A DNA stretch of 64,000 nt, from positions 400,869 through 464,868 of the forward strand of contig FN648564.1 of assembly GCA_000310025.1 (NCBI GenBank). Reading direction: 5' to 3'. This document shows positions 21,592 to 34,021 of the stretch, piece by piece; the stretch's first letter is position 1, and the number at the start of each line of letters is the position of its first letter. Origin of the DNA: Ectocarpus siliculosus. Its lineage: Eukaryota; Sar; Phaeophyceae; Ectocarpales; Ectocarpaceae. Below the pieces are notes generated by a model that saw nothing but the letters and a program-made list of their open reading frames with translations, did no database searches and was not told the DNA's origin. The position numbers were made by a program, and so were the translations under genes.

Positions 21592-24500
21592 CGTTGGTGG
21601 TGTTGTCTTCACATTAAAAACCGTTCCGATCTCTCTACATAGTACCTTCAGCTGTCCGTACTAACCAAACACTTGACCGAGCGACTCCCGTGGTCAACTG
21701 TAGGCTAACTTATCTAAGAAAGATATAAATTTACTCAAATAAAATGGACTCGAAACAACGACGGATGGTCTGGGGCCCTCCGCTCCCCTCTACACTACCG
21801 CAGAAATGAACTGGAGTTCAACATCACGGGCCAGAGAGAGAGGTACCATCCCCTGGTTCAATCTTAATCTTGGTACTGCACAGAGAAAGAGAGAAGACCA
21901 TCCGGGGAAGAAAAGAAAAGGACAACAGAGATAGAAAACGAAAAAGAAAGAGGAACGAGGTAGGAAACGAAATATTTACAAAAAACTAACAAAAACAGAC
22001 ACAGAAAAATAAAAGGCAAACGCCACAATGATAAGCGAACAGACACTATCAGGGCCACCAGCAACAGCCAAGGCTATCATCACTCGTGGGGGGTTGATGC
22101 AGATGTGCAATCACGGGGAGGGGGGGGGATCAGCGAAGGATTTCAATTCGGCCTATTTCGCTCCACGCGGTATGCCTCTTCTCGATTATTATATTTTTTC
22201 GCCGTCTCGTCCGTCTCCTGCCCCCCTCTCACGCCCTTCGTTGTTGTCATATCTGTACTGTTGCTGATCTCCTTGTCTCGTTTGAGCGCTCGTCGTCGGC
22301 TATCCTCCTCTTCGTCCTTCTGCCTGGCGATGATAAACATCTCAGTTCCTTTCCGTACCCCCGTATGCCATGGTGCCCCCCGCTCCCGCGCGCTGCTTCC
22401 GTCCAAACCAATTTCGGGACTCCGAACGCACATGGCTGGTCGTCCGTGGATTCGTGTGTAGCCCTGAACGCCTTGAAATCGCCCTTCTGGCACGTCAGTC
22501 AGTTCTGCTCCGGGCATCCCTTGCCTGGGTCTCCCCCACCACCTGTTCGTCGAACATGGGCCGTTTCGGGAGTCGCCGGTCCGGCTGCTTTGCCATTGCT
22601 CTCGCGCACAGTAGGCGCCGTTGCCAAACAGTGGCTTCCACGCTCTGGCACCAGACCTTCTTCAGGGTCTCGGCGTAGGAGGGTTGCCGGTAAGTGCCCT
22701 TCTTACGCTGGTACCCCAAAACTCGTAGAGGCCGGTGGTGTATCGACCGCAGCAGCCAGTAGTGGTCGCCACATGGGGCCCATGTCATGCAACCGTACAC
22801 TAGCGCCTCCATCGCCCCCGCCTGGAGCAGGCGGGTCTTGAATCAAACGGTGCTTTGGGTCTGTCGAAGAGCTCCCGGCCATATCTCCTGACGCACGCCC
22901 ACGCTGCTCTGCTCCTGTATTTGATCTCCCGGGTGACGTCGCCGTTTTCGTTGACGAGGCCACCTAGGTGCAGGAACTCAGTCTCTGGGTGTACCTCTGC
23001 CCCGCTGCTTCGATAATCAGCGGCGACGGTGGGGGGAGCGGTGTTGGCTGCTCCTCCTCCTTTACGCGCATCAGGAGTGTCTCCTTCTTCTCCGACACCG
23101 TTAGCCCGAACTGGTCATCATTCTCGCCAGTCCGCCGTCGGACTTCGATACAACGCCGGCGTCATCGGCATACAGCATCCCCCATACCGCCTTCCGCACT
23201 TGGTCAAGTGGCGTTCCCGGCCCCGCCCCCGTCTCCTCCGCCAGGTGCTCCAGGTTCCGCAGAATTACATCCTCCTCGCTGAATCGAGAGACAACGACCT
23301 CGAGAGCCGCGGGGCAGAAGATGTTGAACAGTACCGGGGGCAGCACACGCCCTTATCGCAAGCCCTGTGTGACCCAAAAACAGTCCGACAGCTCTCCATC
23401 GTCCATGCGCACCCGGGCTCGCATTCCGTTGTATTCCGTTGTGGAAATGGCGGATGGCGGTGATCGTCTCCGCGGAAATCCCGGCCCTGGCCAGCATCTT
23501 CCACAGCAGCTCTCGATCCACCGAGTCATAAAGCTTCTGTAGGTCGTTGAGGCACATAAAAGCAATACTTTCCTTCTCCGCCCCAGCTCCTGGAGTCGGC
23601 GAACGACGAACAGCATGTCAACGGTGGATCGCGCAGGTCGGAATCCGCACTGCTCCTCCGGAATGATGTTGTTGGCTTCGCAGAAGGAGCTTTATTGGTT
23701 GGTGGTGATCTTGATGGGGACTCTGCCTACGTTAGATAGCAGCGAGATCCCCCTGAAGTTGTTGCGATTGGACCGGTCACCCTTTCTTGTACAGCACTTT
23801 GACCGTTGCGTCCTTCCACTCTTGCGGGATCTCTCCTCCTCTCCTCACCTTATCGAGGAGGGCATGGAGGTGCCCCCGTACGATGGGTCCGTCGCCATCG
23901 ACCTTGAGCAACTCGGGAGGAAGGGAGTCATGACCGGGTGCCTTCTAGTTCTGCAGGCCTTTCGTTGCCCGTCCCACCTCCTCGAGGTCTGATGTTGAGG
24001 ACGGTGCCGAAGAATATCGCCCCCCGCTGGAGGATGTCGTCTTTGTTCCGGAGCAGCACGCCATTCACGTCTGCGACGAACTGCTGTCCTCCCGCTTGTC
24101 GCCCGTTGAGGCCCACCGACCTCTTGAGGTGTTTGTAGAGTCCTCTCACGTCTCGATCGTTGTAGATCGCTTCGAGTTCCGTCACAACTCTGTTCAGGTT
24201 GGCGTAGATGCCCGTTTCCACTGCTGCAGCCAATCCTGTACAGGCTGCTTTGAGGGTCCTCCATGCTGTTGAGTTCCGTTGCCAATCATCGTGCGGCGCG
24301 CTTCCCGCCGCTTGGTGATAAGGGCCTCTTCCAATGCTGCTCTCGTCTCTGGGGTCTCACACCACTCCTGCGTGTATCGTCTCCGCGGTCCCTCGGGTAC
24401 GGTCGTCCGTGCTGCTTCGAGGAGAGCATTGGTAAACCTCGGTCGCTATCTCCGGGGTGGTGGTCGCGTACTCGCCCAGTCGTTGGTCGAGGTTGAGGAG

Positions 24501-27500
24501 GAAACGGTCAGTCACCGCCCATCGCGTTGCTTCGACCTGTAACTCCCGCTGGCTGAACTGCGTCTGCTTCGGTTTGGTCCGAACCGCTCGGTTGTGGGCG
24601 AGTCTGCACCGAGGTTGACGATAGCTATCACCATGTTGTGATCTGAGTCCTCCTTGGCTGGGCGTGCCGGCTGGGGGATGACAACCACGTTCGACACCCG
24701 GCCGTGGTGTGCCTGCCGCGTTAGGATGTAATCGAGGCGCTTCCAACCGTCCCTGACACACCGTTGTATTTGTGACATATAGAATATGTTTGCCATATTC
24801 CGCCCTTGGCTGTCTCAAAGAAGGCGTTCGTGATTGGTAGCTTGTTGTCCGTTGCGAAGGTTAGCAACAGCCTGCCATTGTCGTTCAGCTCATCACGCCC
24901 ACGTGTGCCCATGACCCCCCCGTCCTCTCCATCCATCCTCTCTCCTGTCCGCGCATTGGCGGCCATCAGGACCACACACACTCTTTGGAAGGGATCCTCC
25001 GCACGAGACCGTCAAGCTTTCGCCAGACCGTTTTTCTCTTGGTGTCGACTGTGGCGACATCGGTTGCGGCGTATGCAGCAACGAAGTTGACCACTCCGCG
25101 GTGGCCCGTCATCTCAAACCTCACGGCCATGAGGCGTTCATCGTCATACAGTTCGCGGTGAAAGTGGAGGTTTTGCATATTGACTCCTGAACCGCTATTC
25201 CCACACCATGGACTTCAGCAGAACAACCGGGAACCCGCTGATTCGAACACCGTTTGACCTCGCCTCTTGGTCTCCTGCTGCCCCACCGCCGGTACGTCTT
25301 GTCTCGCTGCCTATTGTGGGATGCTCTAGGATCGCCCATATCCATTCGCCCCGTTTACAGCCAGAATCCGCACAGGTTGCTACCCTAAGAAGTCGACCCT
25401 GCTGTCTCTTTCGGGCGGCGCGTGCTGCGCTCTTAGCCAGCCTGCGCTCCGCCCGTCCCTCCTTTTCCTCCTTTCCCTTTTTTAATATGCTTTCTTTATG
25501 GCTTTGGGGGCTCTCGGGCTAACGTAAACGTTACCTCGGTGATTGCCTTTCGTCCCAGAGAGTTTTCTTCCAGTTCTGGAGCGGTGTGGCCCTCCAGCTC
25601 TGGAGTATTTCCTTCTCTCTCTCTGGTGCATACCCCCACGGTTTGTGGTGACTCTGCCACCCTCACCGTGCTCTCTGCTGCTGCATAGCCCCGGTGTCCA
25701 AGCCGGGGCATTTGGATTCAGTCTTATTTTGAAGCTACCCAAGCTGGCTAGGTCACGAACTACCCCGATCTCATGACAGCAGTTGTTCCCGACCGTCAAA
25801 CTCAGGTGCCTGCGAGAAGAAAAAACGTTTTGACGTGAGAGCTAAACGCTAATGTGGCAAACGATAACGACGTGGGCGTAGGAATAGGTGGTTTCTTTGC
25901 CTATGGCTTCGGTCGCGGCCAAGGTTGGTGGTGCGGAATGTGGGGTGGCGGACGGTCATGGCGATCGTGGCAGGCGGAGATACCACACTTCTTGTGTGTT
26001 GCACTTCGCGGTATTCTGCAAACGTTCTGGTGGTAGTCACTCTTGCCATTCACCACCAGAATTACGCCCGGAACGCTGAACAGAAGAGTTGAATTCCCCG
26101 AAACTACGACCACCATGGCCGTCCGCCACCCCACGTCCCGCAGCACTACTGTTGCCGCAACTGGAGAGGCACAGAAACCACCATTTTTCACGCCCAACGA
26201 AGCTCTTTGCTTGGATTCCTCCTCGACATCACTTCTTCGATGCATGCGTACGGGAGAAAGCGATAGAAGAGACCCGCCGCATGTGGTCGTTTCATCGCTA
26301 ACCTTGTGGTAGACGAGAAGCTCATGCCCTCGCCCGCTCCCGTCCCCGCGCCTCCGGTGGCCACGGCGTCGGTCTTGTTGGCCTGCTTGTAGGAGCTTAC
26401 CGTGGCGTACTCCCGGCAGTTGTCCGAGAACCTGCGAGAAAGAGAGAGAGCGGGGGAGGCAGAGATCCAGAGAGAGAAAGGCGCAGAGAACGAAAAATCG
26501 TCGGGGACGCACACTAAAGATACAGCGAACACATGTAGAGAGAGCTGTTCCAACTTAAGCGGTGATATCATTTGCGACCAGAGTCAAGCCATTCGCCGTC
26601 GTCTTCGACCACAAACTACACATGATGCTGTTGGTGGGGCATGTCGAGGTCCAAAGAAGAGCGGACCCAGGACCGTTGCAATCACATACCCAGGCTAGGT
26701 AGGCTACCTGAGATACCACTGGTCCAACAGCCGTGGTCTTTGCATCCCCTACTTGTCTGTTGAACACTGACAACACCCGGGGAAAAGGGAAGAGCGGGAG
26801 CTACTCTCTGCTTCATACGAGACGGCAATAACTAACGAGAGCAGACGCCAACTCCACAAACTTCCACGTGTATTTCGACACCTCGCGAACTGCTAGTTTG
26901 AAGGTAAAACAGGTTTGTTTTGCATCTCGTAGTCAAAACACCGTCGCTAGATTCACCGGGGTGCGTGCGCCATGTCAAGGTATGTGAGTGCTCAGGTGTC
27001 TTGCGGAGGCGTGCGTGCGGGGGGACTTGACAAAACGATCAACTATGCACGAAATAAACAGAAATCACACTTACTCTTTCCCGACCTTGACACAGTCGCG
27101 CCAAACGATCTTTATCGTCCCGATCTCGCGCGCTATTGCATCCGGCAGCGACTTTCCACTCATCCCACGTTCCTTCACGGTGCTTTTCCTGTCTCGGAGG
27201 GGCGAAAAGACCGAGATGCTAAAACCGCAAGGATGCGGGTCTTGGCATACGGGTACGAAAAAAAATCGGGCTCCACGTGATCACGTCGATTGTCGCACAA
27301 GTATCGTTCACTTCGCACAGGGGTGCGAAGACCCCAATACCTTCGGTGCGGTCGGGCGATACCGCGAATGGCATGCAGCTTTATCATGGGCAATTGCTGC
27401 TGTACGTTGGCACCGTGACGTTGCTCATGTGCAAGTCAGGTAATTGTTTTATTCCTAAAACGTCTTGCTGTTTGTTGATATTATCATCGAGTTTGGCAAA

Positions 27501-30500
27501 CGGTATCGACTCCAATAACAAGAACGCGTACAACCCGACTACCGACAAAGATACCGGGAGACAATTCGTTACCTGGTCAAGAAGGTATGGCAGGAAATGA
27601 CACACACCCGGTAGGCCACTACGGCGTTCTTTGTTCGTGGCACCAAACCAAACCTCTTCTCTACAGGCCACAACCCGCTGAAATTGCAGCATTCTAGCGC
27701 CGACCTGCTACCAACTGATCCATATCAAATGTCAACCGGCAAACACAAAAAGCGTTGGTCGTGTTGTGATCTTGTTGCTTCAATACGGTACACACGAAGT
27801 GGTGGTGTGAAAGCGGCGAAGTGTTCAGGATCGTACATATCGGATTCTCGGCACGGGGGTGCGCGTTCACACCCCACATCGCCGATTTATTGTATTCAGA
27901 ATCGCACGGATCGGAGTCGTCGCACGGATTGTCAGGTTCTTTGTCACGGATCGGCGTCTTGGCGCCCCTGTGCGACAAGCAAAGACGAGCGCGCAGCAGG
28001 GCGCCAAGACCCGCATCCTTACGGTAAGAAGAGGGAAAACGACACAACAGCGTAAATACACCCAGGCAAAGAGGGACTCAGCCGGGCACACACTTTAAAT
28101 CAGCGTGAAGAGAGTCAAGCTGAATAGTCGACGCCCACTTTCACCCGGCCGAGCCACAAGAATCGCGGTGCACCTGCCTGCCACGGCTAATATTCTCTGT
28201 ACGTATCACCCGATTTTCCGAAATGCGCCTTGCCCTGGCGTCAAATGACACCCTTCCATAGGCCATTTTTCTGCAGTAATCACTTCACTTTACCAGGTTT
28301 CTTGCCATGATGTAGACTTTAATATTGTCTGACGTGGTTCGGGTCTACCGGTGGTGTAACCAGGGTTCCGCCGAGCGACCGTGCTACCTTCCCTACCGAA
28401 CCAAGGTTGTCTCGCATCATTTGCGTGCAAACCTCTGCTAGTTGATACAGAATTCGTGCTCTCTCTGGTTGTTCGAGGTTTGTTTTTCCGAGTGTTGCTC
28501 TGTCCTCGTGCCACCTCGCTACGTTTTTTCGCTGTGTTTCACTGCGCCCTTCGTCATTGGGAATTTCAAGGGACATTTCTACCACCGCAGCTATTGCCCC
28601 TGACCTCGCCCATGTTCATGATGATTTGTGTGGTAACGTGTGTGCCTCTCCTCTCCTCTCTGTAACCACACATCCACCCATTGCTCTTCTGGAATGTTTG
28701 ATGCATGTTCTGCTTCGGCCGGCTTGTCAATCATGCTGCCTTCGACCAATGGTTGCCCTCATTTCGGCTGGAAGATTCGCGTTTTTGGTGTTCTTTGGTG
28801 GGAACGGAACCTGATTCCTTAGGAGGAAATGGCCGATGGAAGGATCCCATCTCCCGTCAGGGCAGAGTACGCTTCAGAAGTAGGGGTGGCAGTGCACCCC
28901 GGGCTTTTTGTGACACGGCAGGGTGAATGTTAGCGTCGGTCAATCAGCTGTAAGGCTCAGTTCAAAATGAATGAACCCAACTGAGTCGCTATGTGACCAG
29001 AGTACACTCTATTTTGTGGTTTACCCTGTGTGTTGTTTACCCTTGTAGCATCGATGCGTTCATCATCATGGTGTTGTGTCCCCCGTCGTTCTTCTAAACC
29101 ACGTGAGCGGCGCACTGCACAGGAAGACAAGCAAGAACTTAAGACGATGAGGCGTTACTTGGAGGTCGATCTAGAGATGCTTTATAGTCACCACAGCCTT
29201 TTCGGGCACCTTGCCTGCGCAGTACAATACAAGCACTTACTGTCCGATGGAGTCCGAAGTTTTAGCTGCACGTATCCTGAAAATATAGTCTTCCAGCTAA
29301 TCTGGCATCCTTGTCAAGCGGTCGCTACTCTGGTCAGGTCCTCGGCACCTGGGGAGGGCAAACAGCAGCTCTTGAATTCCTTCGCGGGTAGGGATTCCCT
29401 CAAAAATGACGCTGCGGCAGCCTGGCACGTTCTTTTCGGCGACCTGCATGGGTAGATGGGTTAGGAGATGAGGAAAGAGATATGAGCAAGCATCATCCCC
29501 TAGCGAAAAAACCTGACTTGAACACCTAGGTGGCGTTCAGTGTGGTCGTTTCCTGCGGGGGCAGGTTGATGCCAAAATTTTGTTTGGTGAGGAATCTTGA
29601 GCCCTGACATAGGGATGCTTGCCCGTTTCGTAAACGTGGGAGTAGAACGCCCCCGGTGCCGGCAATGTGAATTCCGTTGCCAGCTCCTACCCCAAAGGTA
29701 TCGTGCGCGTACGTCGCACACAAAATGGAAGGGCTTGTCTAAAATGAAAAGAGGCTCCCAAAGTGAAAGCAGCTGCTTTGACGCTACACACCAGGCTCCG
29801 AGTTTACGACCAGAAGAGCGTTGCGCCAAAAACCAAGACGGTGCTGCCCCTTTCCCACCCGGACGAGGCAGCCACACCGTAGCCCATGACCAAAATGAAC
29901 GTTTTCTGGAAAACTACGTGTGCACCCGGGCGAGAGACGAAACCAATTATTTTACGTTCTAGCACAGCGCGGCGACGCGCGCTTCAGGTGGGAGGTTCCA
30001 ACGCCACACAGAAAAAAGCACAGGACTGACCTTCTGACCATCGACGAATAGCTGGGGGAAGTTTCCGTTGCTCGAGGTGTTCCTCACCACCACCGTGTAC
30101 GGGGTCTGTTTGGCATTGTTGGTGTTAGCGTTTTTGGTGTTCAACGCCAGTTAGCACCCACCCACACCCGCGCAGAAACAAGCACCGTTCCGACCAGAAA
30201 AAAAAATGGTAGATCGCACGCGAGGTGGGCAGAGGAAAATCGACCTTTCAGTCCAAAAATGCTTCCAGTCCAAAACAGGTTGCGGAATAACGTGTACCAC
30301 ATTAACTGCAAATTACCATGCAGAGGTTGCAGGGAAACTATTGCCCGCACGCATGTCAAAGCAGCAGCGAAAATGGTGGGGTGCTGCTCAGTAGTGACGC
30401 TCAACCGTAAGCGTCAGCCAATTTGGAAAAGTATGAAACCACTTGACGCGATTCCACCGGCACGAACACGGGAAGTCGGCACTACTCAACCTGCGCTACG

Positions 30501-31577
30501 GAGCCGCCCACTCTTTGTACAAAGATGGTGCAGTATGACCCCGCTCGGCTACCTCCGAAAGGTCCTCACCACGGGCCACTTTTGAGTTACGTACTTCCAC
30601 AGCGCCGAGCCTCTTGATCTCTGACGTGTACATGACATCGTAGGAAACCTTGGAGCTTACAGAAAACAGGAGGGGGGTGGCAACGAGGGGTGCATTTGAA
30701 TGATGATTACGCATCGTGTTGGAGGCGGAGCAGGGAGGATGGCTTGTTCGTGCTGGCAGGGGGGGTTCTGTGATGGGTGCAAAGTGCCCTGTTGGGACGG
30801 ACGCGCTGAACACGTTCTTTAGTTGGTGAATATCCCGTCATTCTAGGTTGTCTTGCTTGGACATTCTCATTCAGCTTCTTGAGATTCAGACTTCCTACCC
30901 CCAGCAATGAATGCTTGTATACGCAGGGTTGGAAGCAAACAGATCGGAGGCACCGGCAACACATGCGTTGAAACCCTGTCTTGCAGTATCGTCGACAGTA
31001 CGCTGCGTCCAAAAGACACAAAAATCAACCTTCCCAATACACTCACGTTGTAAGTAGTGATCTTACCAGAGATCCATCTCGATGTAGGCGTTGCCATCCT
31101 TGTGGCTGATCTCTTCGAGCTTCTGGCCGCCCACCTGTAGATGCCAAGAGATGAGAAGTGATGCGCGCAACCACATGTACTTCGCAATGTAGTAACTTTT
31201 GCACGTTCTCTCTCTGCACGGACCGCGGCGCTACCACCGCGGTGAAGATTTCCACGCATTCCCGCTGAGCCCTGTGGGTACTTTTTAGGACTTCTCTATG
31301 ATTGTTGTGCTGACATCGCAAAACCCGGAACGTCCAAACAGGTTTACAACCACCGGATCTTTAGCAGGCTGGCGCGGAAGCTTGGTATGCGTTCAATTAA
31401 ATGGGAGCGCGCGAAAGAGAGTGTGCGCACCACATGGGAGAGAGTGAGAGTGTCAGGAGATGCGGACGTAGCGAGGATGATATGGCATGCTTGCGGCCCC
31501 ACACACCCCACACATCTGCGGGCCTGCCTCTCACTCACCACTACTTGGAACTCGTTTTCGCCCTTCTTATCGCGCAT
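21144..31577 (-). CDS. DUF7918 family protein, copy 3 (complete)
   Basis: Unknown function. The exons are 31539-31577, 31067-31134, 30595-30655, 30031-30105, 29349-29443, 27075-27188, 26303-26431, 21144-21456, giving 297 aa with an open frame throughout. Exon lengths equal those of copy 2 except the third (61 against 85 nt). At the donor homologous to that of copy 2, a one-base length change would shift the frame; an internal GTACGT donor just upstream restores phase 0 and is used in this model. Landmarks: M-R-D-K-K-G-E-N-E-F; N-A-Y-I-E-M-D; P-Y-T-V-V-V-R-N; F-V-D-G-Q-K; F-E-G-I-P-T; I-G-T-I-K-I-V-W; D-E-A-R-S-C; P-W-S-A-T-L and Y-R-T; I-G-V-I-P; then a basic and a proline-rich tail. A decayed LINE lies in the last intron (4.8 kb). 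DUF7918 assignment is as for copy 2. Confidence 0.8.
21561..21590. repeat. (TTG)10 microsatellite
   Basis: Ten TTG triplets followed by TCG and TTG, in the last intron of DUF7918 copy 3. Confidence 0.9.
22495..25345 (-). mobile_element. Decayed LINE retrotransposon (endonuclease plus reverse transcriptase)
   Basis: Read on the minus strand, fragments follow the order of a non-LTR retrotransposon. The apurinic-like endonuclease runs from about 25345 to 24560, with V-H-G-V-G-I-A-V, V-A-A-Y-A, a D-D-E-R-L strand, R-G-R-D-E-L-N-D-N-G, R-L-D-Y-I-L and the S-D-H-N catalytic motif. Reverse transcriptase follows, with D-L-Q-K-L-Y-D-S-V-D-R, a P-P-V-L-F-N-I-F strand and the Y-A-D-D active site at 23161-23172. 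Then comes a C-terminal region with R-R-L-L-C-A-R and L-P-K-R-P-M-F. The frame changes many times and stops interrupt it, so it is dead. It lies in the last intron of DUF7918 copy 3 and in the same orientation as that gene. No intact 3' tail or target-site duplication was recognised. Confidence 0.85.
28319..28614 (-). other. Orphan open frame with coding-like composition
   Basis: A minus-strand frame of about 98 codons, opening after a stop upstream and ending at 28319. It is helix-rich and polar, with P-N-D-E-G-R-S-E-T-Q-R-K and Q-L-A-E-V-C-T-Q-M-M-R-D-N. It lies inside a large intron of DUF7918 copy 3 and has no counterpart in copy 2. The family is not recognised. It may be a fragment of a mobile element or an inserted gene piece; chance is not excluded. 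Confidence 0.25.
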
Positions 31578-31792
31578 GGTGCCTTTGTTGATATGTCGAC
31601 TGGAGAGATTGAGAAACAGCGAACAGCGAACAGCGACAAAGGAGGCAGGAGCGAGCAACAGCAGCATACAGCAGTGACTCCGCAGGACACATGTAGTGGC
31701 GAGAAATGGGAGGTACCTCTCGCATGGTAAAATACTGCTGTATGGTGTGCGGCGCAAACATTTGCAGTCTCACCCTTGTCCCAATACAAACG

Positions 31793-31857
<65 letters not shown>

Positions 31858-32507
31858 GAGGGGGGGAGGGGGGGGGCAGAGAGTAGCCCCTTCTGAACAC
31901 ACACGCTCGTCCGAAGACGGACCACATGGTGAAAATATCCAACGAAATCCTGCCTGCCACGCGGACATGTTGTGACTTTGGTGTGGCAGATACCTCCCTC
32001 CCCAGCGCCTCGAAGTAGAGTCCTTTGTGCCTTTCCCACGTTCCCATGTAGAGGAAAAGGGTATGTCGAGTAGTGTTACCAGGTACCAGCTGGTGACGTG
32101 CCGGCTTGCCGCAGAAGGGGCGGCGAGAAAGAGAACAGCGAGATCGATTTTATGACAGTCCCGCGAAGACCCCCCGCTACGACTCGTCATCAACGCCCCC
32201 CCAACACCCAACACCTCCCCAAACAAACGGAGCACGTGGACTGTGGCGGGCACTGCGTGCTTACGCAATCACTGCAGCATCTTCGTAACGTTCCGGTGCT
32301 GTGCCGTTGGGCAGGTATAAGCAGATAATCGGCCATCAGGGAATCTCAGTTGCCCCAGTGTACATCGCACACAGCGGTGTACAGCAGCGTGTAGCAGTGT
32401 ACATGCAGAGTATTTGCGCACGGAAACGAGAGCAGGAGGCAAGGTGGGAAAGGAAGGGCAACAGCAGGGCTACTTTTCAGTGAGAAACTTGACAGCGCAC
32501 CAGCTTA
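31578..32507. other. Spacer between DUF7918 copy 3 and the C3orf33-like gene
   Basis: The two genes diverge from this 0.93-kb stretch, so it should hold both promoters. It contains the duplicated leader of copy 3 near 31578-31690 and a (GA)n tract at 31794-31857. No TATA-like element was placed with confidence. Confidence 0.5.
31794..31857. repeat. (GA)n microsatellite
   Basis: Almost uninterrupted GA dinucleotides followed by a G-rich stretch, in the divergent spacer between DUF7918 copy 3 and the C3orf33-like gene. Confidence 0.95.
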
Positions 32508-33982
32508 ATGGAGAGCGGCGACCAACACAACCATGCGCGGGGAAATGGAGTTGGCGGCGAAATGGGCGCCAAGGCGGCGGCGACAGCAGCAGGAGGCGCA
32601 CCTTCGCAGCCTTCGCCGCGCAAAACCGAGGGAGTGCTTGCCACGATATCCATCAAGATTAACGACAATCTCGGGTTATTCCGGTGGGCTGAGGGCGATT
32701 ATTAAAACAGTTGTAGATATGCCCATAGCGGGAAGGATGCCTCATACGGTCTTGGCGTCTTGGCACGCGCAGTAATAAATTCTTGGTACTTGAAGTAGTA
32801 GTTTTTGTCAGTGATTCGAGTCGTCTTGAGCGCCTACGTCCCGCTCTTTTTCTCACTCAGGAGCGTTCCCTCGGGTGGCCAGTTCTGTGAACAATTCCGA
32901 CAGCAAAAACAATCTGCTGGCCATTACAGAGCCTCCCGGGAACGACCGGGGATCGTTGACTTGGATTGGGCAAACTTTCTGAAGGGCTGAACTACCGCAT
33001 CCGACCACACCCCCAGCGACGGATGCGTGCCTCAGAATGTGTCGGAATGCGCATGCACATTTCCATATCTGAGCAGAACCGTTCCAGGTGCCTCGTGCAT
33101 CTCATGACTGTCCCTGCCTTGCCACCTCCCGCGGGTCTCGGTTCGGTTGCTCGCGTTGCTGCTGCGGGGTTTGCCAGGGCTGGCACGGCGACTATGATGG
33201 TGGGTTCGGCGCTGGCCATCTCTTTTCTCGTCTACCGCCGGGGTGTGCACGTGAGGCTTGTTTGGGGATACCCTTCAGACATGTGTTGACGGCGGCGTTT
33301 CAAGAACTATTGTGCGCAAATCAGCTTGCTTCGATTATTGTCTCCGTCAATGTAGAGACATCTTGAACCGCCGGAGGCTCTCGTAAGCATCCTCCCCACA
33401 CAATATTCGTCCTGTTCCCGTCAGTGCCATTGGTGAGGTTGGTACATAGCAAACACTTGAGATGCACCTGTTTTCTCTTACATGCAACACTCGCTCACAC
33501 GGCCCCTACATTCAGGGATTTCGTTCGGCCGCTCAGGTGCCCGCGTCGTATTTCGAACGCCGAAAAAGAGTGCGGGTTCGAATAGCGCAGATTTCCGAAG
33601 CACCTGCAGCGCCTCCAACCTTCGACGGTCCTCCGAAAGACGGCCGTGGTCGTATCGACGCTGCCGGAGTAGAAATCCTCACGGCCAGACCCAAGGGTAC
33701 AGACGGTGGGTGGGACGACATGTCTACCCATAATTTTGTAGGTGGCGTTTTTGAGAGACCGTTTTCCTGCCACCGAGGTATCGAAGTCCACGTTCGACGG
33801 CCAGTAGGCACACACCAATGAATGCACGAAGTCGATGCATCGTTGCGTGTAGTATGTTTGTCCGCAACACCTCTGCAGATGCTTTGTTAGGCGTGGTGCT
33901 TGCATGTTTGAGCCGACGTATTTTGCCTATGCTGCTAGTTGTCAACGGATGCACGTTTGTTATCGCGACTAATCGATTACGT

Positions 33983-34021
<39 letters not shown>

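Larger units (their letters stand above)
19730..31690. repeat. Tandem segmental duplication, unit B
   Basis: This unit carries DUF7918 copy 3 and is the direct-orientation partner of unit A (8680-18370). It is about 2 kb longer, mainly because of the LINE at 22495-25345 in its last intron. Unit A has its own extra sequence (the repeat block at 12.3-13.6 kb). Edges are approximate. Confidence 0.75.

Noticed and set aside
33242-33737. Donor GTAGGT at 33738 for exon 3 of the C3orf33-like gene
   Set aside because: It leaves phase 0, while the only good acceptor of the next exon (35512/35513) needs phase 1; GTGGGT at 33706 fits. It is kept as a possible alternative only.
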